From: Neokomagataea thailandica NBRC 106555
Lineage (GTDB): Bacteria > Pseudomonadota > Alphaproteobacteria > Acetobacterales > Acetobacteraceae
Direction of reading: 5' to 3'
Assembly (NCBI RefSeq): GCF_001598495.1
Contig: NZ_BCZB01000012.1
Coordinates: 1-39,348, forward strand
DNA length: 39,348 bases
Shown: positions 15,563 to 23,927 of the stretch, one piece after another
Numbering within the stretch: position 1 is the first letter of the stretch
Layout: each line of letters starts with the position of its first letter
Translations under genes and position numbers: made by a program
The notes under the pieces: model-generated
Told to the model about the DNA's origin: nothing
The model's database searches: none
The model's input: the letters and a program-made list of their open reading frames with translations, nothing else

Positions 15563-17653
15563 ATGACGCGACTTTCTTTTTGGCGTGCAGCACGTCTTTC
15601 TGTTGGTGTCAGTGCTTTTGCGTTGGCGGCGCAGGCTGGCGTGGCACATGCAGCGGATGCACAGCCGTATAAAAATGGTTGGGGCTTTGATGAGGCGGGC
15701 ATGGACCGCCATGCAGTGCCGGGTAATAATTTCTTTGATTATGCCAATGGGACCTACATTAAAAATTTGAAAATTCCCGGTGATATGGGAAGTTTTGGGC
15801 CATTCCGCATTTTGTATGAAGTGGCGTTGGCACGTCAGCAGGCTATTTTGAATGATGCATTGAAGCATGTTTCAGATGAGCCAAGTGACGATATTGGTAA
15901 GATTGGGACGTTCTACGCGTCTTATTTGGACCAGAAGCATCTTGATGCACTGGGTGCTAAGCCGCTGGAAAATGACCTGAAGATTATTCAGGGCGTTAAA
16001 GATAGCAAAGGCTTGGCAGAAGCTTTCGGTCTTGCGACGAAATCTCTGTTGTTCTCAACGTTCTCGTTCGGTGTTGAGCAAGACGAAAGCAACCCTGAGC
16101 GCTATACGCTGATGCTTGATCAGGGCATGAGCATTGGCGCGTCGGGCGGTTTGGGGCTGCCAGATACGAGCTATTATTCTGATCCGAAGCTTGCGGATAA
16201 GAAGAAGGCGTATCAGGCGTATATCGCTAAGATTTTGACGCTGGAAGGCTGGGCTGATCCGGCCAAGAGCGCGCAAGCGGTTGTTGATCTTGAAACGGCG
16301 ATTGCGAAGGTTGAGGTGCCGCGCGCCGATACCCGTGATACGATCAAGACGCATAACCCAATGACGGTTGAAAAGCTGAAGACAATTGCGCCGGATTTCG
16401 ATTGGGACACGTTCTTGCTGACGGCAGGTTTGCCGAAGGAAGGGCTGGATCAGCGTGTTATTAATGTGCGTGAGCCAAAGGGTATTGCGGCGATTGCGTC
16501 TGTGCTGAAGGGCGCAGATTATAACACGGTACGTGCATGGTTGGCCTTCCAACTGGGTAGCAATGCGGCATCTTACCTGTCCCATGATTTCGGCGATGCG
16601 GCGTTTGATTTTAACGGCCGTGTGTTGTCTGGAATTAATCAGCAGTCCCCGCGTTGGAAGCGTGCAGTTCGTGCGACGAATGGTGCGTTAGGCTTTGCGA
16701 TTGGTAAGCTGTACGTTGCGAAATACTTCCCGCCAGAAGCGCAAGCGCGTATCGAAGGCCTTGTTCAGGAAGTGAAGGCCGCATTCCATCAGCGTTTGGA
16801 AAACAACCCGTGGATGGATGCAGAAACGCGTAAAGCGGCTCTGGTGAAGTTGGACAATTTTGCAGTTCAGGTAGGCTATCCGAAGAAGTGGTGGGATTAC
16901 AGCACCTATGTTGTTCGTAAGGGCGACGTTTACGGGAATGCCGAGCGTGCGGCGGCTTTTGGCTGGCAGCGTGATCTGAATAAGCTGGATAAGCCTGTTG
17001 ACCGTGATGAGTGGGATATGACCCCACAAACGGTAAACGCGTATAACGATCCGACGATGAATGAAATCGTGTTCCCAGCGGCTATTTTGCAGGCACCGTT
17101 CTTTGATCCAAAGGGCGATATGGCTGTGAACTATGGTGGCATTGGTGGCGTGATTGGCCATGAAATGAGCCATGGCTTTGATGACCAAGGCCGTCATTAT
17201 GATGAGCATGGCCGTCTGCATGATTGGTGGAGCCCAGCTTCTACGGCGGCGTTTGAAAAGCTGGCAGCGCGTTTGGGTGCGCAGTTTGATGCGCAAGAGC
17301 CTCTGCCGGGTCTGCATATCAATGGTAAAATGACGATGGGTGAGAACATTGCCGATCTGGGTGGTTTGAACCTTGGTCTGCAAGCCTATCATAACTCGCT
17401 GCATGGCAAGCCAGATGAGAAGAAGCATGGCCTGACCGGTGATCAGCGTGTGTTCTTGGGTTGGGCGCAGGTCTGGCGTGAGAAGGATAAGCCGGATTCG
17501 CTACGTCGTCAGGTTCTGTCGAATGAGCATTCTCCAGCAGAAGCGCGTGTGAACATGCCAGCGCATAACATTGACGCATGGTATGATGCGTTCGGTGTAA
17601 AAGCCGGTGACAAGCTGTATTTGACCCCGGATCAGCGCGTAAAAATCTGGTAA
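15563..17653 (+). CDS. M13-family zinc metallopeptidase (neprilysin/PepO-like), exported
   Basis: M13 peptidases cleave short peptides outside the cytoplasm. The 696-residue product has a signal peptide ending VAHAADA (about 1-31), the N-terminal M13 domain starting DRHAVPGNNFFDYANGTY, and the C-terminal catalytic domain with VIGHEMSHGFDDQG (HExxH zinc ligands and catalytic Glu) and GENIADLGGL (third zinc ligand Glu). NAYNDPTMNEIVFPAAILQ and the C-terminal tail ending VKIW are also typical; the last residue being Trp is a family feature. ATG 15563 was chosen because the signal peptide starts there; starts at 15497 or 15530 would add residues with no signal-like character. It is flanked by a strong terminator downstream. 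Confidence 0.93.
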   Translation: MTRLSFWRAARLSVGVSAFALAAQAGVAHAADAQPYKNGWGFDEAGMDRHAVPGNNFFDYANGTYIKNLKIPGDMGSFGPFRILYEVALARQQAILNDALKHVSDEPSDDIGKIGTFYASYLDQKHLDALGAKPLENDLKIIQGVKDSKGLAEAFGLATKSLLFSTFSFGVEQDESNPERYTLMLDQGMSIGASGGLGLPDTSYYSDPKLADKKKAYQAYIAKILTLEGWADPAKSAQAVVDLETAIAKVEVPRADTRDTIKTHNPMTVEKLKTIAPDFDWDTFLLTAGLPKEGLDQRVINVREPKGIAAIASVLKGADYNTVRAWLAFQLGSNAASYLSHDFGDAAFDFNGRVLSGINQQSPRWKRAVRATNGALGFAIGKLYVAKYFPPEAQARIEGLVQEVKAAFHQRLENNPWMDAETRKAALVKLDNFAVQVGYPKKWWDYSTYVVRKGDVYGNAERAAAFGWQRDLNKLDKPVDRDEWDMTPQTVNAYNDPTMNEIVFPAAILQAPFFDPKGDMAVNYGGIGGVIGHEMSHGFDDQGRHYDEHGRLHDWWSPASTAAFEKLAARLGAQFDAQEPLPGLHINGKMTMGENIADLGGLNLGLQAYHNSLHGKPDEKKHGLTGDQRVFLGWAQVWREKDKPDSLRRQVLSNEHSPAEARVNMPAHNIDAWYDAFGVKAGDKLYLTPDQRVKIW

Positions 17654-17666
17654 GGGCGTGACAAAA

Positions 17667-17708
17667 CGGGGCGCGCGGCTTATCGACGCAGCGTGCCCCG
17701 GTGTTTTT
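17667..17708 (+). terminator. Rho-independent terminator after the M13 peptidase gene
   Basis: CGGGGCGCGC (17667-17676) pairs with GCGTGCCCCG (17691-17700), one G-T wobble, 14-base loop, followed by GTGTTTTT. It lies 13 bases after the peptidase stop. Confidence 0.75.
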
Positions 17709-17743
17709 GGAAGTCTGGGGCCCCATCTTTGCGGACGGACCCC

Positions 17744-18475
17744 ATGACCCAGATGATCATCGGCCATTTGTACACGGCACTTCATGCAGGATGCGCGAGC
17801 GCGGTAGCGCGGGTGTTGGAAGCGCATGATGTGGAGGTCGATTTCCTGGATCTTGATCCGGATGATATTTCAGAAACATTAGAGAGCGGTGAAGTTGATT
17901 TGCTGGTTTCTGCGTGGTTCCCGCGGGATGAGGGAATTGTGCCGGCGGGTGCGCGGGTCATCGGGAATTTGTATCAGCCACGTGCTAGCTTTGCGGCATT
18001 GACCCCAATGGGGGCCGTGAATGCGCTGAGTGCAGCAGAGGTGACGCGCTTAGTCGTTGCGGAAGATACGCGTGAGGCGTTGGATTCTGCGTTGAAGTGT
18101 TTGCCGGCTTTGTCGTCCTTGCCAATTGAAATGGTGGGTGAGGCGGCATTATTGGCACGCTTAGAAAAAGCGAAAGCAGCAGATGAAAAAATTTTGGTCG
18201 CGGCGATGCAGCCTCACGCTGTTTTTCATAGTGGGCTTCTAACACTTGTTGATGACCCGGATGAAGTGCTGGGGGCAGAATTGTCTGCGCGGATGGTGCT
18301 GACGGGGCCTGCTGCGGCGCGTGCCGATAGTGATTTGATTGATGAACTGTCGGAAATGATGTTGGGCAATAAGGTTATGAGTGCTTTGGATTACGCCATT
18401 GGCGTGGAAGAGCAGGACCCGGAGGATGCTGCAGAATCGTGGCAGCGTGGGCGTCTTATTCCCCGAGATGCATAA
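17744..18475 (+). CDS. OpuAC-like substrate-binding protein without a signal peptide
   Basis: The 243-residue product resembles the glycine betaine/choline-type substrate-binding domain (OpuAC). It starts with a strand-helix (IGHLYTALHAGCASAVARVLEAH), then VDFLDLDPDDISETLESGEVDLLVSAWFP, matching the family pattern ending GDVDxxxxxW.P, where the Trp can contribute to the quaternary-amine pocket. There is no signal peptide or lipobox at any possible start, and no ABC permease or ATPase gene is adjacent. It is therefore probably a cytoplasmic relative with a binding or regulatory role, or a diverged protein. The start at 17744 (ATG) is uncertain; 17753 is also possible. Confidence 0.6.
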   Translation: MTQMIIGHLYTALHAGCASAVARVLEAHDVEVDFLDLDPDDISETLESGEVDLLVSAWFPRDEGIVPAGARVIGNLYQPRASFAALTPMGAVNALSAAEVTRLVVAEDTREALDSALKCLPALSSLPIEMVGEAALLARLEKAKAADEKILVAAMQPHAVFHSGLLTLVDDPDEVLGAELSARMVLTGPAAARADSDLIDELSEMMLGNKVMSALDYAIGVEEQDPEDAAESWQRGRLIPRDA

Positions 18476-18565
18476 GCATCTATAAAACTGGATAGAGTCT
18501 TTGCCCTTCTCATGATGCGGGAATGTCGTTAAATAATCGTTATTCCTGTATGAGATGGTGCACTG

Positions 18566-19444
18566 ATGAACCATTCTGAAACCACTGACGCTGTTTTTAA
18601 GGCCTTCGGCGCAGCGCGTGATGATGAATGGTTGCGGCTGCTCTTGGCGTCTTTGCATACGCCGCAGCAGCAGGGCGTGTTGTTCCCGCCATATCCGCCG
18701 GAATCGCTTCAGCGTGAAATACATGGGCATGCAGGGGAAGTGTCCCTGCATGAAGCTCATATCTTTTATCGTGAAATCAAAGCCTATTGTGACTACGCAG
18801 GCCGCCCCATCCGTTCGGACACGACATTACTGGATGTTGGGTGTGGCTGGGGGCGGATGGCTCGGCTGTTTATGAAAGATATTCGCCCAGAATATCTGTT
18901 TGGGGTTGAGCAAACAGATCGGTTCCTGATGGCGGCGCGGCGAGCTAATCCATGTTTAACCTTTTTTCATAATGGATTGGCGCCTCGGGTTCCTTTGCAG
19001 GCTCACAGTATTGATGTTGTGACGTCGTGGTCTTCTTTCGCGCATTTCAGTGAGTTATTGGCGGACCAGTGGGTGCGCGAAATTTACCGTGTGTTGAGGC
19101 CGGGGGGGATGGTTGTCATCACGACCCAAAGCCGTCGTTTTTTGGCATTTTGTGCTGAGCAGAGATTGCGTCGTGCGTCTGGGATGCGCTTAGAGCATCC
19201 GTGGCATGAAGCTTGTGCGGATAGTTTTACGGATGAAGCGCGTGCGAATGCGGCGTTTGATGCGGGGCATTTTTTGCATGCGGCATCGGCGAAACCACCT
19301 TTGCCGCAAGCGCATTATGGTGAAGCGCTTATTCCGCGAAATTATGTCTTGAAAGCATGGGGACATTTGTTTCGCTTGGTGGAATATATGGACAATCCCA
19401 GTCGCTTGCCGCATGTTTTGATTGTCTTACAAAAAATGTCATAG
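18566..19444 (+). CDS. Class I SAM-dependent methyltransferase
   Basis: The 292-residue product has motif I LLDVGCGWGRMARLF (about 88-102), an acidic residue after the next strand (FGVEQT), VVTSWSSFAHF at motif IV, and REIYRVLRPGGMVVITT at the post-motif strand, all standard for class I methyltransferases. About 60 N-terminal residues precede the fold and a C-terminal stretch follows. The substrate cannot be read from the sequence; such genes can act on small molecules, lipids or sugars. It is followed 8 bases later by an exported protein gene and may share a transcript with it. Confidence 0.78.
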   Translation: MNHSETTDAVFKAFGAARDDEWLRLLLASLHTPQQQGVLFPPYPPESLQREIHGHAGEVSLHEAHIFYREIKAYCDYAGRPIRSDTTLLDVGCGWGRMARLFMKDIRPEYLFGVEQTDRFLMAARRANPCLTFFHNGLAPRVPLQAHSIDVVTSWSSFAHFSELLADQWVREIYRVLRPGGMVVITTQSRRFLAFCAEQRLRRASGMRLEHPWHEACADSFTDEARANAAFDAGHFLHAASAKPPLPQAHYGEALIPRNYVLKAWGHLFRLVEYMDNPSRLPHVLIVLQKMS

Positions 19445-19452
19445 AGGCTGCG

Positions 19453-20190
19453 ATGAAACGTTGGTTGGCGGTTGCTTTGGGGCTCAGTCTTTGTGTGGGC
19501 TCAGCATGTGCAGATGAAACAATCAACGTGGCGGGGCAGCGGGCGCATAAAGTCTCGGACTATAAGCGGATCATGCGTGTTTATGATCGTTTTCAGGAGT
19601 TTCCTGAAGCAACGCGGCATGGTTTAAGCTTGGTTTTTGTGGGGGAGACCCTGCCGGATCATGGGGTACCTTCTAGTGCCGGTCTTGTGATCCATGCGGC
19701 AAAGGGTGACATCCCGCTTTATGTTGGGGATGATCGGCAGATGCATGTGCCGATGAGCGATGCATTGCGGGCTGAAAACCCTGTGGTGTTGCAAACTAAA
19801 TTACCAGAACAGACGGTCACGAATCAGATTTTTCTACAGGTTGCTGTGCCCGATGAGATGCAATTTACGGATGATGCAGCGCGGCATTGGCTGGAGCAGG
19901 TCAATGACTGCGTGGAGAATCTGACGGGTGTTTTGTTGGCGATTTTGATGCCGGATGCCCACAAATTGCAGGTGGCGGTTGCGCCGTCGTCACGTTTTGA
20001 AATGCTGCAAGGTGGCGTAACGCATGTGTTGGTCGATAATGGTGGAGCAACGCCTTACCTTTATACCTTTAGGCCGCAAGATTTTGCGCGGGATACGGTA
20101 TTTCGTGCGAGTAAGCCGTTAAGTTGGGTGCGGGTGTTAGCGCCGGGTGGTGCGACGGTTGCGTTTCAGCAAGATCACGCCGTGCATTAA
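19453..20190 (+). CDS. Exported protein of unknown function
   Basis: I do not recognise this family. The 245-residue product starts at an ATG with a clear signal peptide (KRWLAVALGLSLCVGSACADE), so the mature protein is periplasmic. The rest looks like mixed beta and alpha, with DYKRIMRVYDRFQEFP near the start, a stretch resembling an immunoglobulin-like or barrel fold (LVIHAAKGDIPLYV), and a lone Cys in VNDCVEN. The start at 19453 was chosen over an upstream frame because of the signal peptide. It lies 8 bases after the methyltransferase gene and 75 bases before fabD, and is read in the same direction. Confidence 0.6.
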   Translation: MKRWLAVALGLSLCVGSACADETINVAGQRAHKVSDYKRIMRVYDRFQEFPEATRHGLSLVFVGETLPDHGVPSSAGLVIHAAKGDIPLYVGDDRQMHVPMSDALRAENPVVLQTKLPEQTVTNQIFLQVAVPDEMQFTDDAARHWLEQVNDCVENLTGVLLAILMPDAHKLQVAVAPSSRFEMLQGGVTHVLVDNGGATPYLYTFRPQDFARDTVFRASKPLSWVRVLAPGGATVAFQQDHAVH

Positions 20191-20265
20191 GGGAACAATT
20201 TGACAGAAGCGTCGTGAAGCAGCATCACCACAGAAGCATTTTAGGTACGCCACAAAGGGGTTTTG

Positions 20266-21210
20266 ATGTCCGTTCACGCTTTTGTCTTTCCCGGTCAGGG
20301 CAGTCAGTCCGTTGGTATGGGGCAGGCGCTGTATGATGCCTTCCCAATAGCACGCGCCGTTTTCCAGGAAGTGGACGATGCATTGGGTGAGCATCTTTCA
20401 CGTTTGATGTTTGAAGGTGATGCTGATGAGCTCACCCGTACCGAGAACACGCAGCCAGCGCTTTTCGCGGTGTCTTTAGCAACGGTACGTGCGTTGGAAG
20501 CTGAGGGTGGTTTTGCCTTGGCCGACAAGGCTGCTTTGGTTGCAGGTCACTCTTTGGGTGAATACTCGGCACTTGCCGCAGCCGGGACGTTGGGCATTGC
20601 TGAAGGTGCGCGTTTGTTGCGTTTGCGCGGGCAAGCCATGCAGCGTGCTGTTCCGGCCGGTGAGGGCGGAATGGCTGCTCTTCTCGGTGTTGAAGCCGCG
20701 TTGGCGCAAGAAATTTGTGCTGAGGCAGCTCAGGGAGAAACGCTGGAAATTGCGAATGATAATGGCGGTGGCCAGATCGTCGTTTCTGGTAAGATGGCGG
20801 CTGTGGACCGGGCCATTGCGCTGGCTAAAGAAAAGGGCATTAAGCGCGCTGTGAAGCTTCCGGTCTCTGCGCCATTTCACTCTTCTCTGATGGCCCCTGC
20901 GGCGCGCGAGATGGAAGAAGCTCTGGCGGGCGCTACGCTGAACGCGCCGCGTATTCCTGTAGTGGCGAATGTCACAGCAGCGAAGGTCACGGATGCTGCA
21001 ACGATCCGTGACCTGTTGGTGCGTCAGGTGACGGGTACGGTGCGCTGGCGCGAGACGGTGCAGTCTTTTGCTGAAATGGGCATCACGAACATGCATGAGC
21101 TTGGTGCTGGGAAGGTACTTTGTGGTCTTGCACGGCGTATTGCTCCAGACCTCAAGGCTGATAACGCTGGCACGCCAGCAGAACTCGAAGCACTGCTCAA
21201 AGCTCTTTAA
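20266..21210 (+). CDS. fabD: Malonyl-CoA:ACP transacylase
   Basis: FabD loads malonate from malonyl-CoA onto ACP for type II fatty acid synthesis in the cytoplasm. The 314-residue product has FPGQGSQSVGMG near the N-terminus, the nucleophile motif GHSLGEYSAL (Ser, about residue 92), the Arg in LRLRGQAMQ, and LPVSAPFHSSLM with the catalytic His (about 203). The ATG at 20266 follows AAGGGG with 5 bases spacing; a TTG one codon before is less likely. It is the first gene of the fabD-fabG-acpP-fabF-mltG series. Confidence 0.96.
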   Translation: MSVHAFVFPGQGSQSVGMGQALYDAFPIARAVFQEVDDALGEHLSRLMFEGDADELTRTENTQPALFAVSLATVRALEAEGGFALADKAALVAGHSLGEYSALAAAGTLGIAEGARLLRLRGQAMQRAVPAGEGGMAALLGVEAALAQEICAEAAQGETLEIANDNGGGQIVVSGKMAAVDRAIALAKEKGIKRAVKLPVSAPFHSSLMAPAAREMEEALAGATLNAPRIPVVANVTAAKVTDAATIRDLLVRQVTGTVRWRETVQSFAEMGITNMHELGAGKVLCGLARRIAPDLKADNAGTPAELEALLKAL

Positions 21211-21222
21211 GGATTTAACATT

Positions 21223-21963
21223 ATGTTCTCACTGACAGGTAAGGTCGCGCTCATTACGGGTGCAACGGGTGGTATTGGTGCGGCAATCGCACGTAAGTTG
21301 CATGCACAAGGTGCGACGGTTGTTCTGAGCGGTACGCGTGAAGCAGTATTGACGGAACTGGCGCAATCTCTGGGTGAGCGTGCGCATATTGCTGTTGCGA
21401 ACCTTTCGGACCCAGCAGATGCTGATGCTCTGGTTGGCAAGGCAGAAGAGGTTGCCGGGGCACCGTTGGATATTTTGGTAAATAATGCGGGTTTGACGCG
21501 TGACCAACTGGCAATCCGTATGAAGGATAGCGATTGGTCACAGGTCATGACAGTTGATCTGGAGAGCCCGTTCCGTCTGGCGCGTGCGGCACTGAAGGGC
21601 ATGCTGCGCCGTCGTGCGGGTCGTATTATTTCGATTGCTTCCATCGTCGGTACGACGGGGAATGCGGGTCAGGCCAATTATGCGGCTGCGAAGGCTGGTA
21701 TGGTTGGTATGAGCAAGTCTCTCGCCCAAGAAGCGGGGCCACGTGGCGTTACGGTAAACGTGGTTGCGCCGGGTTTCATTGAAACACCGATGACGGATGT
21801 TTTGTCTGAAAGCCTGCGTGAAAAAATGGTGGGGTCCATCCCATTGGGCCGTATGGGCGCACCGGATGATATTGCATCGGCTGTTGTCTATCTGGCATCA
21901 AATGAAGCGGGCTGGGTCACTGGTTCAACGCTGCACGTTAACGGCGGTATGTCGATGGTTTAA
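21223..21963 (+). CDS. fabG: 3-oxoacyl-ACP reductase
   Basis: FabG reduces 3-oxoacyl-ACP with NADPH. The 246-residue product is a classical short-chain dehydrogenase with the cofactor motif TGATGGIG (about 13-20), the NNAG motif (ILVNNAGLTRDQ), catalytic Ser in SIASIVGTTGNAGQ, YAAAKAG with catalytic Tyr and Lys, and the C-terminal GSTLHVNGGMSMV typical of FabG. It lies 12 bases after fabD behind an AAGGA ribosome site. Confidence 0.97.
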   Translation: MFSLTGKVALITGATGGIGAAIARKLHAQGATVVLSGTREAVLTELAQSLGERAHIAVANLSDPADADALVGKAEEVAGAPLDILVNNAGLTRDQLAIRMKDSDWSQVMTVDLESPFRLARAALKGMLRRRAGRIISIASIVGTTGNAGQANYAAAKAGMVGMSKSLAQEAGPRGVTVNVVAPGFIETPMTDVLSESLREKMVGSIPLGRMGAPDDIASAVVYLASNEAGWVTGSTLHVNGGMSMV

Positions 21964-22015
21964 ACGGTTTGTCATGCTCTGAAATGGGGCAGATTCTGAC
22001 AGAAGCTTGGCCCAA

Positions 22016-22051
22016 GGGGCAAAGCGTGCTAATGCGCGCGCTGCTTTGCCC
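22016..22051 (+). terminator. Hairpin after fabG, possible attenuator
   Basis: GGGCAAAGC (22017-22025) pairs with GCTTTGCCC (22043-22051), 9 bp perfect, followed by GGTCTGTTTTGG. The T run is weak. It lies between fabG and acpP, so it may lower fabDG read-through while acpP uses its own promoter. The rest of this 270-base gap shows no gene; a smaller GGGAG/CTCCC hairpin before CTTTTC lies near 22077. Confidence 0.4.
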
Positions 22052-22233
22052 GGTCTGTTTTGGGTCAGCCTGTTGGGAGAGGACCTCCCCTTTTCAGGCG
22101 GACAGTCGTTCAGCCCGGGGTTAACGTCGCTTCGGGCGGTGTGCAGACTTTGTGTGTTTTGTTTGGCAGGACGCGCAGAAGGCTGTAGCAAAGAGTTGAT
22201 ACAACGCCCGGATGGGCAACAAGGAACGGACAC

Positions 22234-22473
22234 ATGAGCGATATCGCTGATAAGGTGAAGAAGATCGTCGTAGAACATCTCGGCGTTGAAGAAAGCAAGG
22301 TCACGTCAGACGCGTCTTTCATTGACGATCTGGGCGCAGACAGCCTCGACACGGTTGAGCTGGTTATGGCTTTCGAAGAAGCTTTCTCTGTTGAGATTCC
22401 TGAAGACGCTGCTGAGAAGATCGGCACGGTTAAGGATGCGATCGACTACATCGAAAAGCAAAAGGCTGCTTAA
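22234..22473 (+). CDS. acpP: Acyl carrier protein
   Basis: The 79-residue acidic protein has the phosphopantetheine attachment motif [16 protein letters not shown] with Ser near residue 37, typical length, and typical helix pattern. It carries the growing acyl chain in fatty acid synthesis. It is placed between fabG and fabF as in most Proteobacteria. The 270-base gap before it suggests its own promoter. Confidence 0.97.
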   Translation: MSDIADKVKKIVVEHLGVEESKVTSDASFIDDLGADSLDTVELVMAFEEAFSVEIPEDAAEKIGTVKDAIDYIEKQKAA

Positions 22474-22555
22474 GGCTTTTTTGCCTGATGCGATACGCAG
22501 GGGGTTGTGCTGTGTTGCCAATTTGGGCCGGCAAACCTCCTGTCTGCACCGTGTT

Positions 22556-22579
22556 TGAAGTGCTATATACAGTACTTCA
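22556..22579. promoter_or_regulatory. Imperfect 24-bp palindrome upstream of fabF
   Basis: TGAAGTGCTATA followed directly by TACAGTACTTCA matches its own reverse complement at 10 of 12 positions per half. It contains TGCTATATA, which looks like an extended -10 element, about 53 bases before the fabF start. It could be an operator overlapping the fabF promoter, for example for a fatty-acid-responsive regulator; no specific regulator can be named. Confidence 0.4.
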
Positions 22580-22631
22580 TGCACGCGGGTGCAGTTTGAA
22601 GACGAATTTACCAGCATAACGAGGGGCAGCG

Positions 22632-23915
22632 ATGAACGGCAGTGCAACTAACGGACGGCGCATCGTCGTAACCGGAATCGGTGTGGTGAGCCCGCTGGCT
22701 GTTGGCGCTGAAGCGACGTGGAAACGTCTGCTCGCGGGGCAGTCTGGCATTGGACGTATCACGCATTTTGACCCCTCTGAATTGCCAGCGCAGGTCGCTG
22801 GTGAAGTGCCGGTTGGGCCGACAGCAGAAGGCGGTTTGACGCTTTCTGACTGGGTTGCCGTTAAAGACCAAAAGAAGATGGATCGTTTTATCCATCTCGG
22901 CTTGGCAGCTGCTATTCAGGCTGTGCAGGATTCTGGCTGGACACCAGAGAGCGAAGAAGACCGTTGCGCGACTGGCGTGATGATCGGCTCTGGTATTGGT
23001 GGCTTGCAGACGATTTATGATGGTGCGTTGACCGTAGCGAGCGGTAAGGCTCGCCGTTTGTCTCCGTTCTTTATCCCAGCATCCTTGATCAATTTGGTGT
23101 CTGGCCACCTTTCTATCCGTTATGGCTTTAAGGGGCCGAACCATGCTGCGGTTACGGCATGTGCGACGGGTGTTCATGCTATTGGTGATGCCGCACGTTT
23201 AATCCACTACGGTGATGCGGATGTGATGGTTGCGGGTGGTGCTGAAGCCGCTATCTGCTCATTGGGTATCGCTGGGTTTAGCTCTGCACGCGCACTTTCC
23301 ACAGGCTCGAATGATGCGCCGGAGAAGGCGTCTCGCCCTTGGGATAAAGACCGTGATGGCTTTGTCATGGGTGAAGGTGCTGGTGTTGTTGTTCTGGAAG
23401 AACTGGAACACGCAAAGGCACGTGGCGCTAAAATTTACGGTGAAATTGGTGGTTATGGCCTGTCGGGCGATGCGCATCACATTACATCACCAGCAGAAGG
23501 TCATGAGGGTGCATTCCGCGCGATGAAGGCTGCTCTGCGTAATAGCGGTTTGGATGCGAGCCAGATCGATTATGTGAATGCACATGGTACATCCACAATG
23601 GCGGATGACCTTGAGTTGGATGCTGTTGAGCGCTTCTTTGGTGATCACGCTAAGAATCTGGCGATGTCCTCCACGAAGTCCGCTATTGGGCATTTGCTTG
23701 GTGCGGCAGGTGCTGTGGAAGCTATTTTCTGCTTGCAGGCCATTCGTGACAATGTTGCACCGCCAACATTGAACCTCGATAACCCAGCGCGTGAAAGCGT
23801 GATTGATCGTGTGGCGCATGAGGCGCAGCAACGTAAGATCAATGTTGCGCTGTCAAACAGCTTTGGTTTTGGCGGCACGAATGCCAGCATTATCCTGAAG
23901 CGGTTTGAAGGCTAA
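22632..23915 (+). CDS. fabF: 3-oxoacyl-ACP synthase II
   Basis: FabF condenses malonyl-ACP with acyl-ACP and sets the length of unsaturated chains. The 427-residue product has the condensing Cys in VTACATGVHAIGDA (about residue 177), NAHGTSTMADD (first catalytic His), TKSAIGHLLGAAGA (Lys and second His), and the C-terminal NSFGFGGTNAS. A GAGGGG ribosome site precedes the ATG. Slightly longer than E. coli FabF (413). Confidence 0.97.
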   Translation: MNGSATNGRRIVVTGIGVVSPLAVGAEATWKRLLAGQSGIGRITHFDPSELPAQVAGEVPVGPTAEGGLTLSDWVAVKDQKKMDRFIHLGLAAAIQAVQDSGWTPESEEDRCATGVMIGSGIGGLQTIYDGALTVASGKARRLSPFFIPASLINLVSGHLSIRYGFKGPNHAAVTACATGVHAIGDAARLIHYGDADVMVAGGAEAAICSLGIAGFSSARALSTGSNDAPEKASRPWDKDRDGFVMGEGAGVVVLEELEHAKARGAKIYGEIGGYGLSGDAHHITSPAEGHEGAFRAMKAALRNSGLDASQIDYVNAHGTSTMADDLELDAVERFFGDHAKNLAMSSTKSAIGHLLGAAGAVEAIFCLQAIRDNVAPPTLNLDNPARESVIDRVAHEAQQRKINVALSNSFGFGGTNASIILKRFEG

Positions 23916-23927
23916 AAGGACGATACG

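Noticed and set aside
16688-17428. Long minus-strand open frame (246 codons) opposite the M13 peptidase gene
   Set aside because: It is wholly antisense to a well-supported peptidase with HExxH and ENIADLGG motifs, has no family resemblance and an odd Ile/Arg/Gln-rich composition typical of a shadow frame.
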